A stretch of 64,000 bases of DNA from Treponema socranskii subsp. buccale (GTDB taxonomy: Bacteria > Spirochaetota > Spirochaetia > Treponematales > Treponemataceae), in the NCBI RefSeq assembly GCF_024181585.1, contig NZ_CP054258.1, forward strand, positions 1,178,001 through 1,242,000, written 5' to 3'. Position numbers and translations under genes: made by a program. Below, in pieces: positions 31,936-40,610 of the stretch; positions within the stretch are counted from its first letter, which is position 1, and each line of letters begins with the position of its first letter. Under the pieces are notes generated by a model. It saw only the letters and a list, made by a program, of their open reading frames with translations, had not been told where the DNA came from and did no database searches.

Positions 31936-33938
31936 TGGCTGACATAAAAACAGGCGTACTGCTTTCCTTAAGAGACAAATTTTCTCAAGAGATAAAAGGT
32001 GCCGGCGCCGCTACGCAAAAGTTTGCGTCTACAGCAATGTCTGCCGTCAATAAAGTCGATAGCGTTTTTTCGGGGATGACAGCAAAACTCGGCGCGCTCG
32101 GTGTGTCGCTCTCTCTCGGCGCCGCCTCGAATCAGATCATCGATATGGATGCCCGTCTTACCCGCATGGGCATGACCGCCGACGCATCGGCGGAACAGGT
32201 TAATAAATTAAAGCAGAAAATTTTTGAAGCCGCACAAGATCCGAATATTAAAATCGATCCGTCAAAAGTTATAGACGCGCTCGATGTCGTTATGACGAAA
32301 ACCGGTAACCTCGAATACGTCGAAGACAATATTAAAAATATTGCCGTTGCATTACAAGCGACAGGAGAAACGGGCGAAAGTATCGGAGATGTTTTTTCGG
32401 AGTTTCAAAAGTTCGGCTACAGCGCATCCTCTATCAGCCAGCTTATGGACGATATGGTAAAGCAGGGCGATCAGGGCGAGTACACGTTCGGCAAGTTCGC
32501 AAAGACCGCAAAGGCCGTTTTATCCGCATACTCGCCCATCGGAAACTCCATCGAAGATACGAAAAAACTCGGCGCGGTGATGCAGATCCTTATCTCCGGA
32601 ACAAAGAACGAAGAGGCCGCAGTTACCTCTCTCGATGCCATAATGTCCGAGCTTGCCGATCCGCAAAAACAGGAAAAACTGGGGCTTATCGGCGTGGCCG
32701 TTCGCGATAGTACCGGTAAATTTCGCGATCTCGCAGACATTATGCAGGATACGCTCGCGGTGGCGGAAAAAGAAGGCAATGCGGACTTTCTGGGTGAAAT
32801 ATTCGGGATGTCTTCGATGAAAGCCGTGCGCGCTTTTCAGCAGTACGGGAAAAACTATAAAAAACTGACGGATGATCTAGGCGATACAACAGGAGCGCTC
32901 GAAGCAAAGTCCGCACGTATGTCGGGGACGATGAAAGCGAACTTGCAGAATCTGCAGACGACTTTTTTGAAATTTGCCGATACGAATTTGGCAAAGCCGT
33001 TGGAGCGGCTCAATGATTTACTTTCGTATCTGTCTGAAAATCCGGAGCGGATGGAAAAAGTATTTAATACGATTAAATACGGACTCGGTGCGATCGTCGC
33101 GGTGAAAGGACTTGCAACTCTGTCGGGATTTATCAGCACGATTTCAAACGGTATTAAAAATTTAACCGGCGGCAAGATGCAGACTGCTCTCGGCCTCGGA
33201 CAAGGGGCTGCGAGCGGAATGCCCGTCTATGTTACCAATATGGGGCAAAGCGGACTCGGTGCGGCAAACGGTATGCCGCAGGGTACAGGCACGGGTGCGG
33301 GCGCAACACAGACACTCGGCTCAATTATGAACGCAAATGCACGGAATTTCCGCGCGGGGGCAATACAGGCGGGTGTGCTGCAGACAGTCACGACCGGTGC
33401 GGTAAAAACGCTTGCCGCGATCGACGAAGTGCGCAGTATCAATGCGAATGAAAATTTAAGCGAAAAGCAAAAGGCACGCGGGAAAGGCGGCGCAATAGGA
33501 GATGCAATCGGAACGACCGTCGGTACAGGACTCGGTGTTGCGGCCGGCGCATTTGCGGCAGGTAAGATCGGAGCGATGATCGGGACGGCAATCGCTCCAG
33601 GAATCGGAACCGCCATCGGCGGAGTGATCGGTATGGCAGGCGGAGCTGCGGTCGGATGGCTCGGCGGAAAACTCGGACGCAAAGCGGGAGAAGCGATCGG
33701 CGGCGCTTTCAGCCGTGATAAAGTCGTACCGCAGACGGAAGCCATAAAGGAAGAGCTTACGTCGATGGAACGGCTGCCGCAAGCACAGCAAACGGCAAAG
33801 CTCGAAGGAACTGCCGTGATGGATTTAAACGTCAATCTCACCGGAGACAAGCCGACGGTAAGTGCTGCGATACGATCAAACTCGACGCCGTTTATCTATA
33901 ACACCGGCCGCGTCGTAGAAGCAAGGGGTGCGTATTAA
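31935..33938 (+). CDS. Tail tape measure protein
   Basis: 667 residues. The N-terminal TP901-type region (IKTGVLLSLRDKFSQEIKGAG, then QIIDMDARLTRMGMTADASA) is followed by helical segments and a Gly/Ala-rich hydrophobic C-terminal part (GVAAGAFAAGKIGAMIGTAI). It sets tail length and may contact the host membrane. Starts one base before the chaperone stop ends. Confidence 0.92.
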   Translation: MADIKTGVLLSLRDKFSQEIKGAGAATQKFASTAMSAVNKVDSVFSGMTAKLGALGVSLSLGAASNQIIDMDARLTRMGMTADASAEQVNKLKQKIFEAAQDPNIKIDPSKVIDALDVVMTKTGNLEYVEDNIKNIAVALQATGETGESIGDVFSEFQKFGYSASSISQLMDDMVKQGDQGEYTFGKFAKTAKAVLSAYSPIGNSIEDTKKLGAVMQILISGTKNEEAAVTSLDAIMSELADPQKQEKLGLIGVAVRDSTGKFRDLADIMQDTLAVAEKEGNADFLGEIFGMSSMKAVRAFQQYGKNYKKLTDDLGDTTGALEAKSARMSGTMKANLQNLQTTFLKFADTNLAKPLERLNDLLSYLSENPERMEKVFNTIKYGLGAIVAVKGLATLSGFISTISNGIKNLTGGKMQTALGLGQGAASGMPVYVTNMGQSGLGAANGMPQGTGTGAGATQTLGSIMNANARNFRAGAIQAGVLQTVTTGAVKTLAAIDEVRSINANENLSEKQKARGKGGAIGDAIGTTVGTGLGVAAGAFAAGKIGAMIGTAIAPGIGTAIGGVIGMAGGAAVGWLGGKLGRKAGEAIGGAFSRDKVVPQTEAIKEELTSMERLPQAQQTAKLEGTAVMDLNVNLTGDKPTVSAAIRSNSTPFIYNTGRVVEARGAY

Positions 33939-33940
33939 AT

Positions 33941-35251
33941 ATGAATAACTGGGACGCAGACTTGCCCGCTCCTGCAAGCGAAAACTGGCGGATGGCGTAC
34001 GGAGCGACACGGGGAGAAGATGAAAAGCGTCTTGTGTATCGTGCAAGCGATACTCCGGCGCAGACAAGCTATCAAGCACCGAAAAAAACTCCGGTTCCGT
34101 TTATCTATGACAGTATGAAGCTTTCGGCCGGCTTGAGTGTCGACACGGAAGAGTATCCTTTTTTCGGCCTGTGGTCTTCGACCGCTCTCAACGAAAAACC
34201 GCACGGTATCACCGTGTCCGGGTTTTTGCGCGGAGACAACTATATCAAAAATCGGAATGCGCTCGTTGAGGCACTGCGGGTTCCGGCGACGGACGACGCT
34301 CCCGGATATCTCAGTCTCCCGCTTTGGGGACGCTTTCCCGTCATCGTCGTCGACTGGGATATCGAGGAATCGGGTAAGGAATCGGGGCAATGCAAAATAC
34401 AGCTGACCTTTATCAGAGCCGGCTGCCCCGTTGAAAAACGCTGGGAGCTTACAGGAGAGCTTACTAAAACCGTCCCCGAAGCGGCGGAAGCGGTAAAAAT
34501 TGCGATAACGGATGCGTATGAAAAGCGGCTTCGAGGCAATACCGCAGACCAAGTGCTTGTAAATTCATTTAATCTCATACGGCAAAGACTTTTTACAACG
34601 GTCGGTCGCATACAAGGCAGTTTTAAAAAATTAAACGAAATGACGAATGCGGCTTCCCGCCTCAGCAACCTTTTGGCACAAGGGATACGTTCACCGAAAG
34701 CTCTCGCCGAAGCATTGTTTGCTTCAGCAGGAAAAATTATTACAGGGATTTCGGAAATTAAAAATGCAGCGGATGAAACAGTTGCTTTTTTTCGCATTGC
34801 GAACAATGAAAAAAACGCGCTCTTTTGTTTTTTTTCAGAATACAAGTACAGTTTGCCGATCGAAGCGGTAACCGTTAGACAGGTTATGACAGAATGGGAA
34901 ACGGAAAACTTGTACAGGGCTGCAGCCTTATACAGTGCGGCACAACTGCTCCCGGATATTACGACACAGTCATACGATAAAACGGCAAACCTCTTTGCAC
35001 TGTATGAGCGGCTTGAGCAAAGCGTCGACGGAAGTGAGCCTGCTGTCTATGAGGCGGTAAACGATTTACGCATCGCCGTATCGAAAGAGCTTGCCTCTCG
35101 GCAGTTGAGCCAAGAGCTTTCGATCTCGCTCAACGGTGCTATGCCGATGTTGGCACTGGCACACTATCTCGGAGCGGAAGAGTCTGTATTGCGGGCGCTG
35201 AACAGTATTGAAGACAGCTTTGTGCTTGAAGGAACGGTACGCTATGTCTAA
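33941..35251 (+). CDS. DNA circularisation N-terminal family tail protein (Mu gp43)
   Basis: 436 residues. WRMAYGATRGEDEKRLVYRAS, TVSGFLRGDNYIKNRNALVEAL and PGYLSLPLWGRFPVIV match the DNA_circ_N/gp43 family. Despite the family name, these proteins are structural components of the tail baseplate region. It overlaps the next gene by eight bases. Confidence 0.88.
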   Translation: MNNWDADLPAPASENWRMAYGATRGEDEKRLVYRASDTPAQTSYQAPKKTPVPFIYDSMKLSAGLSVDTEEYPFFGLWSSTALNEKPHGITVSGFLRGDNYIKNRNALVEALRVPATDDAPGYLSLPLWGRFPVIVVDWDIEESGKESGQCKIQLTFIRAGCPVEKRWELTGELTKTVPEAAEAVKIAITDAYEKRLRGNTADQVLVNSFNLIRQRLFTTVGRIQGSFKKLNEMTNAASRLSNLLAQGIRSPKALAEALFASAGKIITGISEIKNAADETVAFFRIANNEKNALFCFFSEYKYSLPIEAVTVRQVMTEWETENLYRAAALYSAAQLLPDITTQSYDKTANLFALYERLEQSVDGSEPAVYEAVNDLRIAVSKELASRQLSQELSISLNGAMPMLALAHYLGAEESVLRALNSIEDSFVLEGTVRYV

Positions 35252-36371
35252 AATCGTTGTCAATGCGGCTCCTGCAGGTACGCGCAACTTTAAGCCTCTT
35301 GTTTGGAACAAAATCCAAATTACAAAGTCGCTCGATGAGATTTGCCACAGCCTTACGCTTGAATTGCCGGTAAGCCAGCGCACGAACATCGCGGTGCATG
35401 ATAAGGTCGAGGTACGTTTTTACAACAAATACATCACGCATAACAACGGAAACCTCAGAGTGACGACGGTGCTTATCGACGAGATCACCGATACGACCGA
35501 CAACGGTCGGAAATACATCACGGTTTTGGGACGCTCTCCGGCGCGGGACATTATTGATTCCGCATGGACGGGAAAAGCCGGCGGCAGCGATTTGTTAACT
35601 GTTGCAAAATCGATTGCCGGTCAATTTGATATTATTGTGGATCATTTACCTCGCGGACAAAATAACACTGAAACGGTGTCAAGTTTTGAATGGGACTGCG
35701 AGTCGCCGTGGACGAAATTATTAAATGCTGCGGACAATCAAGGCTATGTGTTCACGTCAAACGAAGCGGGTGATCTGTATCTTACAAAATCCGGTCGTGA
35801 AGCGGAACAATGGCATTTCATTTTAGCTGAAGGAACAAACATTAAGTCGGTTGAAACAACCGAAGCGGGCGCAGAACAGTATCACGAATACGTCGTCGTT
35901 TCAAGCGGCGTACAAGGTTCCGCAGTCGACGGCCGCTGTAAAAACAAACGGATTTTAACGCTCAATCTTTCAGACTTCAATCTCGATCAGGAAAAGGCAA
36001 AACGTCGCGCATTGATCGAATTATACCGCCGCCGAAAGCGGACGATAAAAGTAACCGTTTCAGGCTGGGGCTTGACCGACGAGCAGATCAAAAGTTTCGG
36101 CAGTACGGAAGAAAAAGAGCTTTTTTTCAATCCGAATTTCCTAATCCCTGTTTACATACCGTCGGCCGGTATTGACGGTAAAATGATGATCAGTGAAGTC
36201 GAATATCGCGCAGAACCGACCGCTTTTGACTGCACGGTGAGCTTGGTAAATCCTGAAGTATACATGGGAAAAGAAGGGGCTGCGATTGCCGCTAAAAAGA
36301 CGGGAAAGATGTCCCGGCTTGAGCAGATTGCCGCGAAACACAATATAACTCCCATACAGGTGAAAAAATGA
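35244..36371 (+). CDS. Baseplate hub protein (Mu gp44/P)
   Basis: 375 residues. VWNKIQITKSLDEICHSLTLEL at the start and the late-control-D-like middle (SFEWDCESPWTKLLNAADNQG) identify a Mu gp44-type hub. It forms the trimeric hub below the tube. ATG 35244 lies behind AAGGAACGG. Confidence 0.88.
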   Translation: MSKIVVNAAPAGTRNFKPLVWNKIQITKSLDEICHSLTLELPVSQRTNIAVHDKVEVRFYNKYITHNNGNLRVTTVLIDEITDTTDNGRKYITVLGRSPARDIIDSAWTGKAGGSDLLTVAKSIAGQFDIIVDHLPRGQNNTETVSSFEWDCESPWTKLLNAADNQGYVFTSNEAGDLYLTKSGREAEQWHFILAEGTNIKSVETTEAGAEQYHEYVVVSSGVQGSAVDGRCKNKRILTLNLSDFNLDQEKAKRRALIELYRRRKRTIKVTVSGWGLTDEQIKSFGSTEEKELFFNPNFLIPVYIPSAGIDGKMMISEVEYRAEPTAFDCTVSLVNPEVYMGKEGAAIAAKKTGKMSRLEQIAAKHNITPIQVKK

Positions 36372-36919
36372 ATTTGAGCGAGCTGTATGCAAAGATACGA
36401 AACGTCTTCAACTTCGGCATTTTAAAAACTCGCGACGATAAAACCGTAACGGTTGAAACGGAGTTTTGCCGCACGATCGAAACGGAAGAATTGTTCCAGT
36501 ACGGTTTTTTTGCAAAAGCAAAAGAAGGAAAAGCTGTCGTTTTAAGTCAAGGCGGAAACGCAGGTTCGTATGTTCTGCTTCCGATATGTTCCGTTGACGG
36601 TGCGCCGGAACTCAAAGACGGGGATGCGGCTTTATGGAGCAAAGACGGCAGCTTTGTAATCGTCCGCTCCGATAAAACCGTAGAACTCAACGGTACGGAC
36701 TTCGGCGGTCTTATCAAGATCGAGGAATTAAAAAAGGAGCTTGCAAAGATGACCGCCCGCATAGACGGCATCATCAATGCGGTTAAAACGGCGGCAGTCT
36801 CTCCGCAAGACGGAGGAGCGACTTTTAAATCGAACATGATTGCCTCTCTTGAAATGCTCGTAAATAAAGAAAATTTCTCGCAGATAGAAAACAAGAAGGT
36901 ACAGCATGGGCAAGGCTGA
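36368..36919 (+). CDS. Baseplate spike protein (Mu gp45)
   Basis: 183 residues. An N-terminal OB-like domain (TVETEFCRTIETEELFQYGFFA... AVVLSQGGNAGSYVLLPIC) and a C-terminal helical part. It matches the phage spike (gp45/gpV) family, the membrane-piercing tip. Overlaps both neighbours. Confidence 0.85.
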   Translation: MNLSELYAKIRNVFNFGILKTRDDKTVTVETEFCRTIETEELFQYGFFAKAKEGKAVVLSQGGNAGSYVLLPICSVDGAPELKDGDAALWSKDGSFVIVRSDKTVELNGTDFGGLIKIEELKKELAKMTARIDGIINAVKTAAVSPQDGGATFKSNMIASLEMLVNKENFSQIENKKVQHGQG

Positions 36920-37247
36920 ACCGGTAAAACTTGAAAACTGGACAGATATTAAAGAGCTTGTCGCGATGAGCATCGGAACCGATAAAGGGCGCTGGTGGGC
37001 AGACTCCTCGTTCGGCTCGGAGCTGTGGGTGCTTCGACAGGAAGGAAAAGTTGACGGAACGACGGCCGGCAAAGTTCGCACGGCGATTTTGGAAAGTCTT
37101 GCGTGGCTCAAACAGGATGGACTTGTAAAAGACATACAATGTACGGCTGAGCGTCGCGGCAAAAACGAAATCGATTATGCGTTGACGATTACAAAAGGCG
37201 ACGGCGGAACGATTTTTATAAAGGATGTATGGCATGGCGTTAGTTAG
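36906..37247 (+). CDS. Baseplate wedge protein (Mu gp46)
   Basis: 113 residues. TDKGRWWADSSFGSELWVLRQEGKV and the C-terminal strands (GKNEIDYALTITKGDGG) match the gp46 family (W/gp25-like). Wedge component of the baseplate. Overlaps gp47 by 14 bases. Confidence 0.88.
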   Translation: MGKAEPVKLENWTDIKELVAMSIGTDKGRWWADSSFGSELWVLRQEGKVDGTTAGKVRTAILESLAWLKQDGLVKDIQCTAERRGKNEIDYALTITKGDGGTIFIKDVWHGVS

Positions 37248-38310
37248 AGAATCGCTTGCGGTTTTGCTTGACCGCATGTATGCGGCGTATATGAGCCGAT
37301 TTAAACCGCTTGATCAAACCGCGCGGCACAATCTTATTCGAGTCCTTTCGGAAGTACAGGCGGGGATGTATCACCAGCTTTTGGGTGATCTGTCGTTTTT
37401 GGCTGATCAGTTATTTCCCGACACGGCAACAGGCGACTATCTTCGAATGCACTGGTCGGATAGAGTTCCGCCATTGTATGCGGTATCGGCGGTCGGACAG
37501 GCCGAAGTTAAAGGAGTTCCGGGAACGGCCGTTCCGTCGGGTCTTGTGTACACATCGGCATCGGGTAAGCGGTATTTTACCGATAAAGCAACAAAAATAG
37601 ACAGCACCGGTAAAGCGGAAATATGGCTGCAGGCAGAAGAGGCGGGGGCTGCATCAAATCTCGCTTCAGGACAAAAGCTGAAGCTGTCGTCGGCAATTCC
37701 AACGGGGCTTTCGAGTGAAGCGATTACGCTTGGAAGCGGTATAGTCGGCGGAGTTGACGAAGAAACAGATGAGGAATATCTTTCCCGCGTGTTGCTCGCG
37801 CTTCGCAACACGACGCGCTACGGTAAGATCGGAGACTTTGCTGCGTGGGCGGTCGACTCGTCTGCAGATGTATCGAAAGCGTTCGAGTTTAAGAACTTCG
37901 GCATATTCGGTGCATTATTGATACAGGTTGTTTCCGGCGATCATTTCAACGGCATTACACAAGTCGGCAACTTGTCCGTAGTCACGTCATATATCGATTC
38001 AGTTGCGCCGCCCGTTTTGTACACCGTGCGTACGCCGACCTTGCGTCCAATCGACATGACGATAACGTTACTGGCGGCCGAAAACAGCAGCGAAAATCAG
38101 AGCACGGCAGAGCAACGTATTAAGACCTATCTCAACGCTTCGGCGCGTCCGGGTGTGCGCTATACGGAAGGCAGCTTTCGGGATGCTATCGTAGACGGTA
38201 TCAAAATCAGCTGGGCAAAAGTCGAACTGACGAACGGTTCGTATGGCGAATTTACGACAACCATATTGGAATATCCGGTATGGGGGACGGTGCGCTTTGC
38301 CGTCAAATAA
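37234..38310 (+). CDS. Baseplate J-like protein (Mu gp47)
   Basis: 358 residues. DLSFLADQLFPDTATGDYLRMH and GIVGGVDEETDEEYLSRVLLAL are the baseplate J signatures. Wedge protein that links hub to fibres. ATG 37234 is preferred since AAGGA (37221-37225) overlaps the upstream ATG at 37225. Confidence 0.92.
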   Translation: MALVRESLAVLLDRMYAAYMSRFKPLDQTARHNLIRVLSEVQAGMYHQLLGDLSFLADQLFPDTATGDYLRMHWSDRVPPLYAVSAVGQAEVKGVPGTAVPSGLVYTSASGKRYFTDKATKIDSTGKAEIWLQAEEAGAASNLASGQKLKLSSAIPTGLSSEAITLGSGIVGGVDEETDEEYLSRVLLALRNTTRYGKIGDFAAWAVDSSADVSKAFEFKNFGIFGALLIQVVSGDHFNGITQVGNLSVVTSYIDSVAPPVLYTVRTPTLRPIDMTITLLAAENSSENQSTAEQRIKTYLNASARPGVRYTEGSFRDAIVDGIKISWAKVELTNGSYGEFTTTILEYPVWGTVRFAVK

Positions 38311-38854
38311 ACTCGTACACAGTACGGACGAATATAAAGAGGCGATCAGAAAGCTCTTCCCGTACGGCGTTTATTGGGATGCACAGTTTGACGATCCTGA
38401 AAGCGATGTTTCAAAATGGGTAGAAGAACAAGCGGAAGAGTTATATCGATTTAAAAACCGCTTTCCGTTTTTGATCCAAGAAGCAACGCCGAAGACGGCA
38501 GATACCATGATAGACGATTGGGAACGGGTACTGTTGGGCGCGGTATATACGGATTTGCCGCTCGATTTACGGCGGAAGTTGCTTTTAACAAAGCGGCGCG
38601 GACATATCAATCTTTCCGTGTTGGAGGAAGTTGCAGGTCTTTATGCGGCAAAAATAAAACGCGTATATTACCCCTACCGTTCCGCTTTTTTCGGACACAC
38701 TCGTATCGGCATAAACCGTATGTGCGCGCCGACATCTTTTTCCGTTTTGTTTATCACAGTGGAAATTAAAAATCCGGATTTAAAAACAGGTTTTGAGCGG
38801 GCAATACGAGAGGCGCTTTTAGCGAATATGATTATTTATTTTTTTTATGACTAG
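38297..38854 (+). CDS. DUF2313/YmfQ baseplate protein (Mu gp48)
   Basis: 185 residues from a TTG (38297) with GGGGGA about nine bases upstream, inside the end of gp47. EYKEAIRKLFPYGVYWDAQFD, TPKTADTMIDDWERVLLG and LDLRRKLLLTKRRGHINLSVLEEVAGLYG-type text match DUF2313. It is the tail-fibre attachment protein of the baseplate. The start is uncertain; an ATG at 38243 exists further upstream. Confidence 0.85.
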   Translation: MPSNKLVHSTDEYKEAIRKLFPYGVYWDAQFDDPESDVSKWVEEQAEELYRFKNRFPFLIQEATPKTADTMIDDWERVLLGAVYTDLPLDLRRKLLLTKRRGHINLSVLEEVAGLYAAKIKRVYYPYRSAFFGHTRIGINRMCAPTSFSVLFITVEIKNPDLKTGFERAIREALLANMIIYFFYD

Positions 38855-38862
38855 GAGATTTT

Positions 38863-40224
38863 ATGGCAGGCATGTATCCGGAGAATCAAAACATATCAAT
38901 TTTCGGAGAGCAAGTTCAATGGCCGGGTGTGGATGACACCGGTAAATTTACAAACGGAAGTTTTGACGATCCGCTTGTTAAACCGAGTTTTATTCCGGCG
39001 GAAACGATCAATCTCATCCTCGACAATCTTTCGGGATTGATCACAAAGCTGGGCGGTATGCCGAACAATACATCGGCCGCACAGCTTGCAGAATTGTTTG
39101 TCTCGGCAGCTACTGCAAACAAAGGGGTTATGCGCGATGCTGAAGGCCGTGCGCAAGTTGCAGCACCGGCAATGGAAGCCGATATCGCGCGGAAGAAAGA
39201 AATCGACGACATCATCAACGGTGTCGTTGCACTTAAAAAGCTCACCGTTGAAGGCGATATCATACAAAAAGGCGCGAACAAAATCACACACGCGGAAGAT
39301 GTGTACACAAAAAAAGATATGATACACCTGCGCGAAGGTGCCATAGCGGCGTTGGCGAGCAATGCGCTTGCCGGTTTGATTGCCGAACGTTATGACGGCA
39401 CGAAGAACGGTGTCCTTGCTTTTGATAAAACCGGTACGGCGCGTGTCGGAGACGAGGGAGATGCGCAGCCGCTTGCGACGCGTGCGGAAAGCTCAGAAAT
39501 GAGCGACGGTGCCTTTGTGCGATGGAATGGCGGAAAGCAGAGGTTGGAGACGCAGGGCGGAACGCACATAACCGTCACCGACTCTTACGATACGGGGACG
39601 ATCGAGTACGACAAAACCATTGTTGTGAAAGCTGCATCTCCGGTAATTTTGACTTTGGGTAACGGCACATACGCAGGCATTGAAGTAAAGATTATTAATT
39701 CAACGCAGAAAGACCATGCCATACGCGGGACAACTGCGCGCGACGGAGATTCAACCTTGCAGGCGGGACAGATACAGACAGTCATTTGGAACGGTAGCAA
39801 ATGGGAAGGATTATCATGCCCGCGGATCGGTGAGGTATACGTGCAGTATCCGCAGCAAACCAGTCCGACGGATTTGTTTGTGTGTACGAAATGGAAACTG
39901 CAAGAGCAGTATGCCGGTGCGTTTTTCCGCGCGACAGGGGGCAACGCGGCTGTCTTTGTAGAAAAAACGGGCAATTTAGTTGCACAGCAAGAGGGGCTGC
40001 CGAATATCACAGGAAAAATCTCTGTAGCAACGGGAAATAACGGTGGGGGAACAGCCACAGGTGCTTTCTATCATGGTGGCTACGAAGGTGATGCGGCATG
40101 GAATGGTGTTAAGGATCGCTCCATACGACTCTTCGATGCATCAAGGGTAAATTCAATTTACGGCAACTCCGAACACGTAACGCCCGAAAACTATAGCGTA
40201 AAATTATGGCTGCGTGTCGCTTAG
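38863..40224 (+). CDS. Tail fibre protein
   Basis: 453 residues. The conserved N-terminus (PENQNISIFGEQVQWPGVDDTGKF) should attach to the baseplate. The C-terminal region is collar-like and ends FDASRVNSIYGNSEHVTPEN YSVKLWLRVA, the usual ending of receptor-binding fibres. The last ~53 codons (from about 40066) have an inverted, divergent counterpart immediately downstream at 40221-40376, sharing FYHG, FDASR, NIY/SIY, VTP and WLR. No fibre-assembly chaperone follows. Confidence 0.88.
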   Translation: MAGMYPENQNISIFGEQVQWPGVDDTGKFTNGSFDDPLVKPSFIPAETINLILDNLSGLITKLGGMPNNTSAAQLAELFVSAATANKGVMRDAEGRAQVAAPAMEADIARKKEIDDIINGVVALKKLTVEGDIIQKGANKITHAEDVYTKKDMIHLREGAIAALASNALAGLIAERYDGTKNGVLAFDKTGTARVGDEGDAQPLATRAESSEMSDGAFVRWNGGKQRLETQGGTHITVTDSYDTGTIEYDKTIVVKAASPVILTLGNGTYAGIEVKIINSTQKDHAIRGTTARDGDSTLQAGQIQTVIWNGSKWEGLSCPRIGEVYVQYPQQTSPTDLFVCTKWKLQEQYAGAFFRATGGNAAVFVEKTGNLVAQQEGLPNITGKISVATGNNGGGTATGAFYHGGYEGDAAWNGVKDRSIRLFDASRVNSIYGNSEHVTPENYSVKLWLRVA

Positions 40225-40370
40225 GCAGTACGCAACCAGATTTTCATTGCGAAATTGATAGGAGTAACTTCGCTGTGGTTGTTTTTATAAATATTCGATG
40301 ATCGGCTGGCATCAAAAACGTGTCTTTCGCGGCTATCATCTGGATCGTTGAGACCTGCTCCATGATAAAA
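40066..40370. repeat. Short inverted repeats bounding a putative invertible fibre segment
   Basis: TTCTATCATGG (40066-40076) recurs inverted as CCATGATAAAA (40360-40370), 10 of 11 matching. Recombination between them would swap the last ~50 codons of the fibre for the inverted cassette in frame. No invertase gene is seen within the prophage or elsewhere in the window. Confidence 0.6.
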
Positions 40371-40376
40371 CGGAAG
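40221..40376 (-). pseudogene. Silent alternative C-terminal cassette of the tail fibre
   Basis: Reads LPFYHGAGLNDPDDSRERHV, then FDASRSSNIYKNNHSEVTPI and NFAMKIWLRTA, followed by a TAA that overlaps the fibre's TAG. It aligns end to end with the fibre C-terminus. A TAG stop lies in frame directly ahead of it, so it cannot be translated in the present orientation. Differences are spread over all codon positions, meaning long divergence as an alternative module. Confidence 0.85.
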
Positions 40377-40415
40377 CTAAAATAGTATTAACAATTTTTA
40401 GAGATATATACAGAA

Positions 40416-40459
40416 TTAACAGCGGCTAGCACATACAAGCGTATGGTACGGAATATGAT
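40416..40459 (+). promoter_or_regulatory. Late promoter P4 (methylase)
   Basis: The dyad variant TTAACAGCGGCT (40416-40427) and a -10, TATGAT (40454-40459), have the same 26-bp gap as P1-P3. It drives the right-end methylase, as Pmom drives mom in Mu. Confidence 0.72.
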
Positions 40460-40465
40460 AGTAAC

Positions 40466-40610
40466 AGGCAGAAACCCGCGAGCGGTAACCCGCGGATAAG
40501 TGCGTAAACACTTACAGGATAACCTGCTTCCGCCCGACCTGTACAGGTATGTATATGATCGGCGGTTTTAGTCCTTCGGTTTATGTCAATCTTATTCTAA
40601 GGATTAGTCT
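40466..40610 (+). other. Structured leader of the prophage methylase
   Basis: From the predicted P4 start to the ATG is about 145 nt. Foldable elements are CCGCG/CGCGG (40476-40495), TAAGTG-cgtaaa-CACTTA (40497-40514) and the palindrome ACCTGTACAGGT (40537-40548). AAGGA at 40600-40604 is the ribosome-binding site. The length and folding suggest post-transcriptional control. Confidence 0.45.

Noticed and set aside
38863-40376. Diversity-generating retroelement at the fibre gene
   Set aside because: No reverse transcriptase is present, and differences between the two copies are spread over all bases and codon positions, not limited to adenines.
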